This document shows, in pieces, positions 17,290 through 25,692 of a stretch of 64,000 bases of DNA. Every line of letters starts with the position of its first letter. The first letter of the stretch is position 1. A program made the translations under genes and the position numbers. Origin of the DNA: Cloacibacterium sp047601505 (GTDB lineage: Bacteria > Bacteroidota > Bacteroidia > Flavobacteriales > Weeksellaceae); the NCBI RefSeq assembly GCF_047601505.1, contig NZ_JASGJD010000001.1:1550001-1614000 (forward strand). Reading direction: 5' to 3'. The notes under the pieces were generated by a model. That model worked only from the letters and a program-made list of their open reading frames with translations. It searched no databases and was not told the DNA's origin.

Positions 17290-18235
17290 ACCAATTTATT
17301 TTTTTGTAATCTTTTAAAATATTGTTTTTGTTGTATTTTTTTACTTCTTTATTTGATAATTGATAACTCCATTTTACTCTTTTTTGATTTGAAGAACCTT
17401 TACCATAGTTTTTGAATTCGGCAAAGTAAGAATGCTTTTCTGCTACCTGTTTATCCCAATTGTGCCAACCTTCGGGCAGAATATTAGCTTCAAAATTACA
17501 ATTGATGAAAGCTGTTTTGGCAAAAATTCTCCACGGTCTTCCTAGATAAATTTTAGATAATTTTTTTTCGGCTGTTATTTTACAATCTTTAAAAACAAAT
17601 CCAAATTCCGCATTTTCTGGTGTGGAAGCTGCTGTAATGTAAGAATCTTTTTTGCTATGGATTTTGCAGTTTTCAAAATAAGAAGTTGCATTGCCGAAAA
17701 TAAAATCTGTTGTACCTTCAATATAGCAATTTTTTAGAAATTGTTTTCCTTCTCCACTTAAGTATAAAGTGTCTTGATTACCCAAAATTTTACAATTTAT
17801 TACAGACACACGAGTAGCTGTAATGCTTAGCGCAATTGCTTGTCCTATGTCTCCCGAAACATTTTCTATGGTTAAATTTTTCAAAACGGTATCATTGGCT
17901 TCAATAGATAAAGTGGAAGTGGAAAAAGTACTATTTCTTCCTTTGTTTATCTTGTCGAAATAATCATCAAACGTGATGATGGTTTTATCTTTTTCTTCAC
18001 CAATTATAGACAGATTGGTATTCCATTCGTTAATTTTTACTTTCTCGTTGTAAATTCCATTTTTTATAAAAATGACCAATCTTTTGTAAGGAAAAGCTTT
18101 GGATTGATTAATTGCTTCTTGGATGCTTGTGAAATCTCCTTTGTCATTTTTAGAAACAATAATAGTGTCTTTTTCTTGAGAGAAAAAGTTGGCACAAATT
18201 AATAAATAAAATAATATTAAAATTCTTGAAATCAT
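17276..18235 (-). CDS. CE8 pectin methylesterase (periplasmic)
   Basis: The 319-residue protein has a signal peptide (to about FFSQ at 20) and the pectinesterase beta-helix. Catalytic residues are visible: Q132 in GQAIAL, Q154-D155 in GNQDTLYLSG, D177 in TDFIFGNA, and R233/W235 in LGRPWR. It de-methylates galacturonate chains, exposing free acid groups for PL1 and GH28. Unlike the large CE8 at 27031 it has no extra modules and no T9SS domain, so it probably trims oligosaccharides in the periplasm. It overlaps GH105 by 1 nt and CE12 by 14 nt, meaning tight translational coupling. Confidence 0.93.
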   Translation of the reverse strand: MISRILILFYLLICANFFSQEKDTIIVSKNDKGDFTSIQEAINQSKAFPYKRLVIFIKNGIYNEKVKINEWNTNLSIIGEEKDKTIITFDDYFDKINKGRNSTFSTSTLSIEANDTVLKNLTIENVSGDIGQAIALSITATRVSVINCKILGNQDTLYLSGEGKQFLKNCYIEGTTDFIFGNATSYFENCKIHSKKDSYITAASTPENAEFGFVFKDCKITAEKKLSKIYLGRPWRIFAKTAFINCNFEANILPEGWHNWDKQVAEKHSYFAEFKNYGKGSSNQKRVKWSYQLSNKEVKKYNKNNILKDYKKINWYEIF

Positions 18236-19443
18236 TATTTATTGAGTTCTAAAGCTGCTAAAATAAAAGGACCTGTCGCTTTTGGGTCGTTGTCTTTTTT
18301 TCTTTCGTTTACATAATATTCAAAAGAGCCATCTCTGTAAGGATTTCCTCCCAAACCTGCTACAGCACACGCTTGTGTAATGGTTATATAGCCTTCTGGC
18401 GAAATTTTTACTAAGTTTTTTATCAAACCATCAAATGCTTTATTTGCCAAATTTTTATAATTTCTTGGTAAATATCCTTTGTTAGCTCCTTTGGCAAAGG
18501 TATAAGCAAACATTGCAGAGCCTGAGGCTTCTAAATAATTACCGCCACGGTTTCCTTGGTCTGTAACCTGATACCAAAGTCCTGTAGAATCTTGATAATG
18601 AGCTAAAGAATTGCACAAATTATTAAGATAACCTATTAATTCTTGTCTCTTTGGGTGATTATTAGGAAACTCATCTAGAACATCTACCAAAGCCATGGCG
18701 TACCAACCAAGAGAACGAGACCAGAAATTAGGAGAAGTTCCGGTTTCTTTGTTTGCCCAATCCATTTTTTTGCTTTCGTCCCAGCCGTGGTATAGAAGTC
18801 CTGTTTTTTTATCTAATAAATGTTTTTGAATGAGTTCGAATTGCAAAGCAATATCGTTAAAATTTTTACCATTTTCGAAAGTAGAAGTATATTTAGCATA
18901 GAATGTTTCGCCCATGTATAAACCATCTAACCACATTTGATAAGGATAAGTTTTCTTATGCCAAAAACCACCTTCAGAAGTTCTTGGATGTGTGTCCAAT
19001 TGGCTTCTCAATTTTTGTAAAGCTGCTAAATACCTTTTGTCATTTGTTTTTTGATAAAGATAAAACAAATGATTGCCTGCAATAAGCATGTCAATGTTAT
19101 AATTTTCAAATTTATAAGAAGGGATATTTCCTAATGAGTCTATTGTTGCATCCGAGTAACTTTTTAGGTAATTGTAATACTCTTTTTTGTTAGTTTTTTT
19201 ATATAATTCTTCAAAACCTGTCATTACCAGACCGTGAACATAATCCCATTTTGGCTGTTTGGCATCGTCTAATTGGTAGGCTTCAGGATATTTTTTCATT
19301 AAAGTAAGCGCCATTCTTTCAGACCATTTTAAATGGCTAGGAATTTCTTTTTTTGAATTTTCTTTTACTGATGTACAACTTGTAATATTTAGAAGTATTA
19401 AAGAAAACGCAAGATTTAAAATATATTTGACAAAATTTTGCAT
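18235..19443 (-). CDS. GH105 (GH88-like) unsaturated rhamnogalacturonyl hydrolase, lipoprotein
   Basis: The 402-residue protein has a lipobox (NITSC, Cys23) and an (alpha/alpha)6 barrel. The catalytic Asp lies in YQMWLDGLYMGE (D173), equivalent to the key Asp of YteR. Other family blocks are WYQVTDQGNRGGNYLEASGS and the C-terminal GTGPFILAALEL-like end. It removes the 4,5-unsaturated uronyl group left at the non-reducing end by lyases, releasing unsaturated galacturonate for KdgF/KduI. It sits in the middle of a five-gene operon of pectin-trimming enzymes. Specificity for rhamnogalacturonan versus galacturonan products cannot be decided from sequence alone. Confidence 0.92.
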   Translation of the reverse strand: MQNFVKYILNLAFSLILLNITSCTSVKENSKKEIPSHLKWSERMALTLMKKYPEAYQLDDAKQPKWDYVHGLVMTGFEELYKKTNKKEYYNYLKSYSDATIDSLGNIPSYKFENYNIDMLIAGNHLFYLYQKTNDKRYLAALQKLRSQLDTHPRTSEGGFWHKKTYPYQMWLDGLYMGETFYAKYTSTFENGKNFNDIALQFELIQKHLLDKKTGLLYHGWDESKKMDWANKETGTSPNFWSRSLGWYAMALVDVLDEFPNNHPKRQELIGYLNNLCNSLAHYQDSTGLWYQVTDQGNRGGNYLEASGSAMFAYTFAKGANKGYLPRNYKNLANKAFDGLIKNLVKISPEGYITITQACAVAGLGGNPYRDGSFEYYVNERKKDNDPKATGPFILAALELNK

Positions 19444-19479
19444 AGAGATTTTATTTAAAAAGGTAATGAATTTTAAGTT

Positions 19480-20454
19480 TTACAACTTATTGTTGCTGTT
19501 GAAAATATTCAATTTTTCATTAAGATAATTTACAAATTCTTCCTGAGTTTTTATGCCATTTGGTTCGTTTACCCATGCTGCAAGAAAGTAATATTGAATA
19601 GGTTTAGTAGTAGGTTTGAAAACAATAAGATGATCAAAAGGTCCATCGGCTAGATTTTCTACGGAAGAAATTTCATAAAAAACTGCCATTCCTAAATTGT
19701 CTTGAAACATAGATTGATCTCCGTAAGTGGCGATGTATGCCCACTTTTTGTTAGTACTTGTATTTTTTAAAAGTTCTAAAGGCTTCACTTTTACAATTCC
19801 TGTGCAAATGCCAGAGATGGCTTTAGAAGGGGTAACGGTAGCTTTTGTAAATCTTTCGTTAGGGAAAATTTCTAATTTTGTAGTCAAATCTATTTTGTCA
19901 TTCAAAGTTTCCCAGCCTTTGTAGCTAATGTTTACCGTAGATTTTTTATTAGAGTTTTCTACTTTTACAGATGTATTTTCAACTTTATTGAAATAATACA
20001 TCTGGTTATTAGTGTATCTAAGGATGGAGCCAATTCCTTGCCCTTTTCCTACCTTTAAGACGTCTGAGCCCCAATCTTGTTTTAAATGATAAGAATCAAA
20101 ACCGTCTAATCCTACCAAAGGCAAAACCATTTTATCTGTAGTTTTACCGAAGATATCTATTGCGTTTCTCCAATCTAGATAAAGTCTGTAAGCAATTTTA
20201 TTGCTTTCCCAACCTGGTCCTTCAAATCTTATATCAAAAGAATGGTCGGTATGACGAGGGTTTAAAGTTAATGTTTGTATATTTTTGAAAGTGCCACCTT
20301 CATATTTTCTATTGTTCCATTTTCCACCTTCTTTTACTGAAATTTCAGCATTTGTTTTTGGTTCTGATGAAGAAGATATGCCGTTTTGTTGTGAATTACA
20401 ATTGATAAGTCCTAAGAATAAACTTATTACTATTGAGTTTTTTAAAATTTTCAT
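19480..20454 (-). CDS. DUF4861-family lipoprotein of pectin loci
   Basis: The 324-residue protein has a lipoprotein signal (FLGLINC, Cys19). The body matches the DUF4861 family: GGKWNNRKYEGGTFKN, HTDHSFDIRFEGPGWES, YRLYLDWRNAIDIFGK, LGMAVFYE and the C-terminal YYFLAAWVNEPNGI. The family is recurrent beside GH105/GH88 and CE8/CE12 genes in Bacteroidota. The beta-rich pattern with conserved Trp, Arg and Asp suggests a sugar-binding or catalytic beta-sandwich, but no activity is assigned by me. It starts 2 bp after the stop of the upstream esterase gene, so it belongs to the same operon. Confidence 0.8.
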   Translation of the reverse strand: MKILKNSIVISLFLGLINCNSQQNGISSSSEPKTNAEISVKEGGKWNNRKYEGGTFKNIQTLTLNPRHTDHSFDIRFEGPGWESNKIAYRLYLDWRNAIDIFGKTTDKMVLPLVGLDGFDSYHLKQDWGSDVLKVGKGQGIGSILRYTNNQMYYFNKVENTSVKVENSNKKSTVNISYKGWETLNDKIDLTTKLEIFPNERFTKATVTPSKAISGICTGIVKVKPLELLKNTSTNKKWAYIATYGDQSMFQDNLGMAVFYEISSVENLADGPFDHLIVFKPTTKPIQYYFLAAWVNEPNGIKTQEEFVNYLNEKLNIFNSNNKL

Positions 20455-20456
20455 AT

Positions 20457-21359
20457 TTAATTATTTTTGTTTAAAGTTTGGTTTAAAAAGTCTGTAGTGT
20501 ATTTTATTGTTGGTTGAAACCAAGGCTCAAAAAGCCAAAAAGTATGTGGGCTATTTTCTATTTTTTTAATTTCAGAATAAATACCAAATGTATTAAGTTT
20601 TGCAATCATGTCGTCTCTACCTGCATGAAATCTATCAAACTGACTGTTGATAAATAAGATTGGGGGTGAGTTTTTAGAAATATGATAAAGAGGTGATGCA
20701 TCGTTCCATATTTTCGGGTTTTGGCTATAGCTACCTCCTAACCAAAGTTCAGCATATTTGCCTTCTTGTGATTCTGGGTGATGGAATGCTAAAATTCCGT
20801 CAATATTAATGATAGCTTTAATTTTTTTTGGATGCTTTTCTCCTACTAGTGTTGCCATTTGTGCTCCAGAAGAACAACCTAAAATTGCAATTTTAGAAGG
20901 ATTTACTTCAAATTTTGATGCGTTTTTGATGATGAATTTCAGTGCGCTTTCTAAATCATTAATTCCTGCAGGATATTTAGCTTCGTCGGACAATCTATAT
21001 TCTATCGTAAAAACTTGATATCCAAGATTAGAAATTTCTAGAGCCATAGATTTTTGCATTTCTTTATTTCCAGATTTCCAGCCGCCTCCGTGTATTATTA
21101 TTAAAGCTGGTTTTGTTTTTTTAGTTATATTGATATAAGCGTCTAATTTTAGCGTTCTATCCTTAATTTTTTTATAAGTAATATTTGAGGTTTGTTTTAC
21201 ACTTCCTGAGTTTATAATGTTAGGTACTTTTATGAAAGGGTATTTTTTAATGTTTTTTTTGTATTCTGAATTTATTGTAAATGTGGTATCCTTTTGAATT
21301 TGGGTGAAATTCTTAATGTAAGTGAAACTGAAAAATAATAATAAAATAATTCTGAACAT
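20457..21359 (-). CDS. Alpha/beta-hydrolase carboxylesterase (BD-FAE/CE10-like) of the pectin operon
   Basis: The 300-residue protein has an N-terminal signal (ILLLFFSFTYIKNFTQ). Oxyanion-hole motif HGGGW is at 90-94, nucleophile elbow GCSSG at 161-165 (Ser163), an acidic candidate D242 or D249 in FDRFHAGRDD, and His272 in SPHTFW. This is the hormone-sensitive-lipase/BD-FAE type esterase often found with plant-polysaccharide genes; deacetylation or de-feruloylation of pectin is likely. It is the first gene of the operon running to 16513, with a predicted LacI operator 36 bp upstream. Confidence 0.85.
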   Translation of the reverse strand: MFRIILLLFFSFTYIKNFTQIQKDTTFTINSEYKKNIKKYPFIKVPNIINSGSVKQTSNITYKKIKDRTLKLDAYINITKKTKPALIIIHGGGWKSGNKEMQKSMALEISNLGYQVFTIEYRLSDEAKYPAGINDLESALKFIIKNASKFEVNPSKIAILGCSSGAQMATLVGEKHPKKIKAIINIDGILAFHHPESQEGKYAELWLGGSYSQNPKIWNDASPLYHISKNSPPILFINSQFDRFHAGRDDMIAKLNTFGIYSEIKKIENSPHTFWLFEPWFQPTIKYTTDFLNQTLNKNN

Positions 21360-21394
21360 CTTATATTGTATTTTTAGACTCAGTTTTTGGTTTT

Positions 21395-21416
21395 TGAAAC
21401 CGATTACACAAATCTA
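21395..21416 (-). promoter_or_regulatory. Predicted operator and -7 box of the esterase-CE12 operon
   Basis: On the minus strand TAGATTTG (21409-21416) is followed without gap by TGTAATCGGTTTCA (21395-21408). A TTG 19 bp upstream of the -7 box gives a good Bacteroidota promoter. The operator covers the expected transcription start, which suits repression by the LacI-family protein. Confidence 0.7.
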
Positions 21417-21560
21417 CAATTTTTATTAAATTTGACAAAATATTTGTCATTTCTCTTCAAATATTTGTTTTTTAATTGATTTTAATTTTCGTTAAATGAT
21501 TAATAATCAATATTTTAAATATTATTACGATTTTATGTATAGTAATTATTTTGAAAATAT

Positions 21561-21604
21561 TTGCGTGGTTGCGATATTTAATTAAATTTGTGTAATCCAT
21601 TGCA
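21561..21604 (+). promoter_or_regulatory. Predicted operator and promoter of the PL1 gene 21639
   Basis: The -33 TTG (21561-21563), a 19-bp spacer and the -7 TAAATTTG (21583-21590) are followed without gap by TGTAATCCATTGCA (21591-21604). The 279-bp region 21360-21638 thus carries back-to-back promoters for two divergent units, each with its own operator. Confidence 0.7.
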
Positions 21605-21638
21605 TTAAACGTTACTCACTTTAAAATCAAACATAAAT

Positions 21639-24194
21639 ATGAGAAAATTTACCCTATTATTTACCCTTTTAGTATCATTTATTTTTATAAATGCACAGGT
21701 GATAAATATAACAAAAGAAGCAGGTTGGATAGAATCTGCTTATTTAACATGGACTCCAGAAGTAGGAGTTGATAGTTATAATGTCTATTACACAGGAATG
21801 GGCATTACTGATAGAAAAATTGATACACAGCTTATTAGGAGTTATGGAAGTTATTTCCGGGCAGATATTTTAGGCTTGGCAGCTGGTACTTACACAGTGA
21901 AAGTTGTCCCTGTGATTTCTGGTGTTGAAGGGACTCCATCGGTTTCAAATACGGTTAATGTTTTATCTCACGATAGAATGGGTTTTGCTTTTTATGGAGG
22001 GCGAGTTCCTGGCGCATATAAAGCTGATGGAACTTTAAAAGATAATGCTGTTGTATTGTATATTACACAAGATAATAAAAATACGGTATCCTTAAATGTT
22101 ACTGGTGCTACAACAAATCCTTGTGTAGGTTTGCAAACTATTTTAGATGGTTTTAAAAAAGGAAAAGATTCTAGACCTTTGGCGGTAAGATTAATTGGTA
22201 ACATTACAGACTTAAGTTATATGCTTGGAGGAGATATAGTTATTGAAAATAATAATAATGCAGCCAGTTTTATAACTTTTGAAGGAGTTGGTTCTGATGC
22301 TTATGCTAATGGCTGGGGATTAAGGATAAAAAATGCTTCAAATATAGAAGTTAGAAATCTTGGTTTTATGCTTACAGACGCTTCTGAAGGTGATAATGTA
22401 GGACTTCAGCAAAGTAATGACTATGTTTGGGTTCATCATAATGATTTATTTTATGGTTCTGCTGGTGGAGATGCAGATCAAGCAAAAGGTGATGGAGCTA
22501 TGGATGCTAAGAAATCTAATTATGTTACCATGTCTTATAATCACTTTTGGGATACTGGGAAATCTAATCTTCTTGGTTTGAGCGAAGGTCCAAATCCGGG
22601 TTTTATAACTTATCATCACAATTGGTACGATCACTCAGACTCTAGGCATCCTAGGATAAGATACTTTACTGTTCATGTTTATAATAATTACTATGATGGT
22701 AATTCTAAATACGGAGTAGGTTCTACTTTAGGTTCTTCGGTTTTTGTAGAAGGTAATTATTTTAGAGCTTGTAAATATCCAATTTTAACTTCAATGCAAG
22801 GAAGTGATGTTTGGGATGATATTAAAAAAGTAAATGATTATAAAAATATGCCAATTTTCTCTGGTGAAGATGGCGGTAGTGTAAAAGCTTATAATAATTT
22901 TATGACTGGCGAAAAAAGATTTATTTCTTATGGGCAAGCAACTACTGAAGCATTTAATTCTACAATAGATTTTGATGCTTATGTTGCTTCTAGTAGATCA
23001 GAGCAGGTTCCTTCTTCTGTTGTTTCTTATAAAGGTACAAATGCTTATAATAATTTTGATACAAATGCAGCCTATTATGTTAATTCTTTAATCATTCAAT
23101 CGCCAGAAGATGCTAAAAATACAGTAATGCAATATTCAGGAAGACTAGAAGGAGGAGATTTGAAGTGGACTTTTGATAATGCAGTTGATGACGCTTCTTA
23201 TTCTGTAAATACAGGTTTGAAAAATATGCTCATAAATTATACATCGCCTTTGGTTTTTGTGCAAGGAGAAAGTTCTTCTGCAGCAAGTTCTCAGACTTTA
23301 AATGTAGCCTCTAATAATGATCAAACAGTAATGACGGGTGCTGCTATAGCACCGATGGTATTTACTTGGGGAGGAACAGCTACGGATGTAACGGTTGCCG
23401 GATTGCCAGCGTCGGGCATTGATTTCGTAAAGGATACTACAGCTAAAACAATTACAATCTCTGGGACTCCTTTAGCAGATGTAAGTTTTACGGTTACAAC
23501 AGTGGGCGCATCAGGAACTCCGGTTTCTGGAAGTGGAAATATCACGGTTTCTTCTGATCCTGTGACGCCTGCGGGAGATCAAATTCATAATTTTACACTT
23601 TCAGAAAAATCCAGTACTTTTTATAATATAACAGGCAATATGAATAGTACTAATGGTTCGGTAACCTATGATGGCTTGTCTTTAACAAGAAGATTGAAAA
23701 TAGAAACAGCTACAAGAATTGTTTATACTACAACATCGGAGTCTTCGCTTACTTTGGTTTTTGATAGTACTTTTAATGGTAGAATTAAATTAACAACGGG
23801 TACAGATATTACAGTTACGGCAAATACTCAAACTTATACAGCAGTAAATGGCGTTGTAACAATTCCAAATTTACCAGCAGCTACTTATACAATTAATAAA
23901 GGCGATACTGCAAATTTATTTTATATTAAAACAGAATTCGGAAGTCTAAGTACTACTAATTTTTCAAAAGAAAACTTAGTAATCTATCCAAATCCGGTGG
24001 TTAATAAACTTAATATATCTGTTCCAGATAGTTTGGTAGAAAAAGTGACAATATTTAATGTTTCAGGGCAAGTAGTAAAAGCTGTTAGCGGAAATGTAGA
24101 TTCTGTGGATTTAAGTAGCTTAAATAGCGGATTATATCTTGTTCAGGTTAAAACTAAAAATGGAACTCTTAATAAAAAAGTCATTAAAAAATAA
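21639..24194 (+). CDS. Multidomain secreted PL1 pectate lyase with T9SS sorting domain
   Basis: The 851-residue protein has a signal peptide (to NAQ20), then a fibronectin-III-like domain (~25-108). The PL1 beta-helix follows (~112-500), with calcium/active-site motifs VWVHHNDLF (263-271), GDGAMDAKK (284-292) and the lyase RxPxxR (RHPRIR, 336-341). It continues with an Ig-like repeat (~550-640), a beta-sandwich module resembling those in the CE8 protein and in 24691-25572 (~645-785), and a T9SS domain (LVIYPNPVVNKLNISVPDS ... GLYLVQVKTKNG). It cleaves polygalacturonate by beta-elimination at the cell surface or outside. Own promoter with LacI-type operator. Confidence 0.92.
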   Translation: MRKFTLLFTLLVSFIFINAQVINITKEAGWIESAYLTWTPEVGVDSYNVYYTGMGITDRKIDTQLIRSYGSYFRADILGLAAGTYTVKVVPVISGVEGTPSVSNTVNVLSHDRMGFAFYGGRVPGAYKADGTLKDNAVVLYITQDNKNTVSLNVTGATTNPCVGLQTILDGFKKGKDSRPLAVRLIGNITDLSYMLGGDIVIENNNNAASFITFEGVGSDAYANGWGLRIKNASNIEVRNLGFMLTDASEGDNVGLQQSNDYVWVHHNDLFYGSAGGDADQAKGDGAMDAKKSNYVTMSYNHFWDTGKSNLLGLSEGPNPGFITYHHNWYDHSDSRHPRIRYFTVHVYNNYYDGNSKYGVGSTLGSSVFVEGNYFRACKYPILTSMQGSDVWDDIKKVNDYKNMPIFSGEDGGSVKAYNNFMTGEKRFISYGQATTEAFNSTIDFDAYVASSRSEQVPSSVVSYKGTNAYNNFDTNAAYYVNSLIIQSPEDAKNTVMQYSGRLEGGDLKWTFDNAVDDASYSVNTGLKNMLINYTSPLVFVQGESSSAASSQTLNVASNNDQTVMTGAAIAPMVFTWGGTATDVTVAGLPASGIDFVKDTTAKTITISGTPLADVSFTVTTVGASGTPVSGSGNITVSSDPVTPAGDQIHNFTLSEKSSTFYNITGNMNSTNGSVTYDGLSLTRRLKIETATRIVYTTTSESSLTLVFDSTFNGRIKLTTGTDITVTANTQTYTAVNGVVTIPNLPAATYTINKGDTANLFYIKTEFGSLSTTNFSKENLVIYPNPVVNKLNISVPDSLVEKVTIFNVSGQVVKAVSGNVDSVDLSSLNSGLYLVQVKTKNGTLNKKVIKK

Positions 24195-24252
24195 AGTAGT
24201 TTTTCAGGTTCATTAAGTTAAGTATTATTTGATACTTAATTATTCAACAAGG

Positions 24253-24280
24253 AAGCTGTCTCAATTTAGAGGCAGCTTTT
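24253..24280 (+). terminator. Intrinsic terminator after the PL1 gene
   Basis: The 10-bp stem AAGCTGTCTC / GAGGCAGCTT (one G-T pair) has a 6-nt loop AATTTA and is followed by TTTTA. It lies about 60 bp after the stop codon. Confidence 0.8.
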
Positions 24281-24481
24281 TATTATGCTAAGAAGTAAAT
24301 GATTACTCTTGAAGTTGATTTTTTTGTTGTAGAGTTAGTATGATTTCTTAATGATATGATAATTGAATATTATCCTTAGAATGTAGATTCACTTTTTTTA
24401 ATAGGGTAGTATTGAAGTTCTCTATTGTAACTTTATTCTAGAAATGAGCCTTATAATCAACTCTTATGATTGTTAAATAAA

Positions 24482-24511
24482 AAAAGATTGTCCCTTTCGA
24501 GACAATCTTTT
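24482..24511. terminator. Second intrinsic terminator, usable in both directions
   Basis: A perfect 11-bp stem AAAAGATTGTC (24482-24492) / GACAATCTTTT (24501-24511) with an 8-nt loop. A-rich and T-rich flanks make it suitable for either strand; for the minus-strand gene it lies about 180 bp after the stop. Confidence 0.8.
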
Positions 24512-24690
24512 CATGAGAGTATAAAAATTATGATTGTTATTTGATGTAAACTTAATGCTCAGTCTTAATTTTCACTTTAATTAAACTTTTCATACTAAAA
24601 ATTGAATTTTTTAAAATAATTTTCATGTATATGGAACTTAAGTTGCTGATATTTTAAATTTTGCATTTGTTTGTCTAAAAATACAAGAAA

Positions 24691-25572
24691 TTATTTAATT
24701 AAAACTTTTACAGATTTTTCACCTGCTTCAGATTTAAGATTTACAAAATAAAGTCCTTTTGTATTTAACTCGAAGTTTGTATCTGTAGAGGTTTTAAGAG
24801 ATTTTACTAATGCACCTGTTGAAGAATATACTTTTACTTCTGTGCTTTTTCCTGAAAGATTAGTAAGGTAAACTTTGTTTCCTGTAGAGTAGGCTTTAGC
24901 TGATAGTTTTTGTGAAAAATCTGATGTAGCCAATGTATTGGTTGGTGTGGTGCTAACGTTAGCACCTGCTACTTGTATTTGGTAAATATTAACAGCAGCG
25001 TCTCCGTAAAGATAAAATGTACCAGCTTTGGTAATGTTGGCTTTAAGAATACCACCATCTGTAGGCATTCCTGCATCTGTGGCAGTTGGAGTTGTGGCAG
25101 TAGTATAGTTTGAACTTTTTCCATATACCGTTGTACCGTCACTTGCAATCATATTTCTTATTATACCTCCAGAACCAGATTTAAACCAAACTTCTACAGT
25201 ACAAGCTTTATCTACTTGTATATAAAAATATCTTTGGGTAGGAACCGCTTCATTAGCTCCCCCCGCATATCCGCCTCCATTAGTCTGTACACGTACTGTT
25301 CCGGAATATGCGTCTGCAGGAGATTTCCAAGTTGAAGCAGATTGTGTGTTCCAACCGGCAAAATTAGAATTGTCAATAATGCCAAATAAGCCTAGTCCTT
25401 TAGAGTCTATATATTTTCCTGGCTCAGTAGGAGCTGTTTTTGTACCTGTGCCAATTCCAGAAGATGTCCAAGTAGGATTGTTAGCTGTAAAATCCCATGT
25501 TGTAGTCTGAGCTTTTGTAGTGTTAAAAAACAAAAGTAAAGATGTGGTAATAAAAAGTACTGTTTTTTTCAT
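24691..25572 (-). CDS. Free-standing secreted beta-sandwich module with T9SS domain (probable pectin-binding protein)
   Basis: The 293-residue protein has a signal peptide (to TKAQ22). Residues ~24-205 form one beta-rich module: start TTTWDFTANNPTWTSS, then YFYIQVDKACTVEVWFKSG, and end GTFYLYGDAAVNIYQIQV. The T9SS domain is at ~215-293 (VKVYSSTGALVKSLKTS, LYFVNLKSEAGEKSVKV). No catalytic motif is seen. Similar strand patterns occur in the large CE8 (WDFGATQL near its N-terminus; GTYKIYDGVAKVSFFRIY) and in PL1 21639. It therefore looks like a carbohydrate-binding module expressed on its own, exported to the surface. It has its own LacI-type operator 47 bp upstream, so the cell makes it as part of the pectin response. 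Confidence 0.7.
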   Translation of the reverse strand: MKKTVLFITTSLLLFFNTTKAQTTTWDFTANNPTWTSSGIGTGTKTAPTEPGKYIDSKGLGLFGIIDNSNFAGWNTQSASTWKSPADAYSGTVRVQTNGGGYAGGANEAVPTQRYFYIQVDKACTVEVWFKSGSGGIIRNMIASDGTTVYGKSSNYTTATTPTATDAGMPTDGGILKANITKAGTFYLYGDAAVNIYQIQVAGANVSTTPTNTLATSDFSQKLSAKAYSTGNKVYLTNLSGKSTEVKVYSSTGALVKSLKTSTDTNFELNTKGLYFVNLKSEAGEKSVKVLIK

Positions 25573-25619
25573 AATGTAGTGGTTTATTAAGTTATTGATT
25601 TGTATTTGTTTGTGATTAG

Positions 25620-25641
25620 TTCAATCGATTACACAAATTTA
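25620..25641 (-). promoter_or_regulatory. Predicted operator and -7 box of the small T9SS protein gene
   Basis: On the minus strand TAAATTTG (25634-25641) is followed directly by TGTAATCGATTGAA (25620-25633). No clear -33 TTG was found at the usual distance. Confidence 0.68.
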
Positions 25642-25692
25642 AGTTTTTTTTAGGTAAGTTGTTGCTTTTTTTGAAAAATGATTTGATGAATT

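Larger units (their letters stand above)
24195..24690. other. Convergent intergenic region with two terminators
   Basis: These 496 bp separate the PL1 gene (+) from the small T9SS protein (-). They contain two intrinsic terminators, listed separately, and otherwise only AT-rich sequence with no recognisable gene. Confidence 0.6.
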
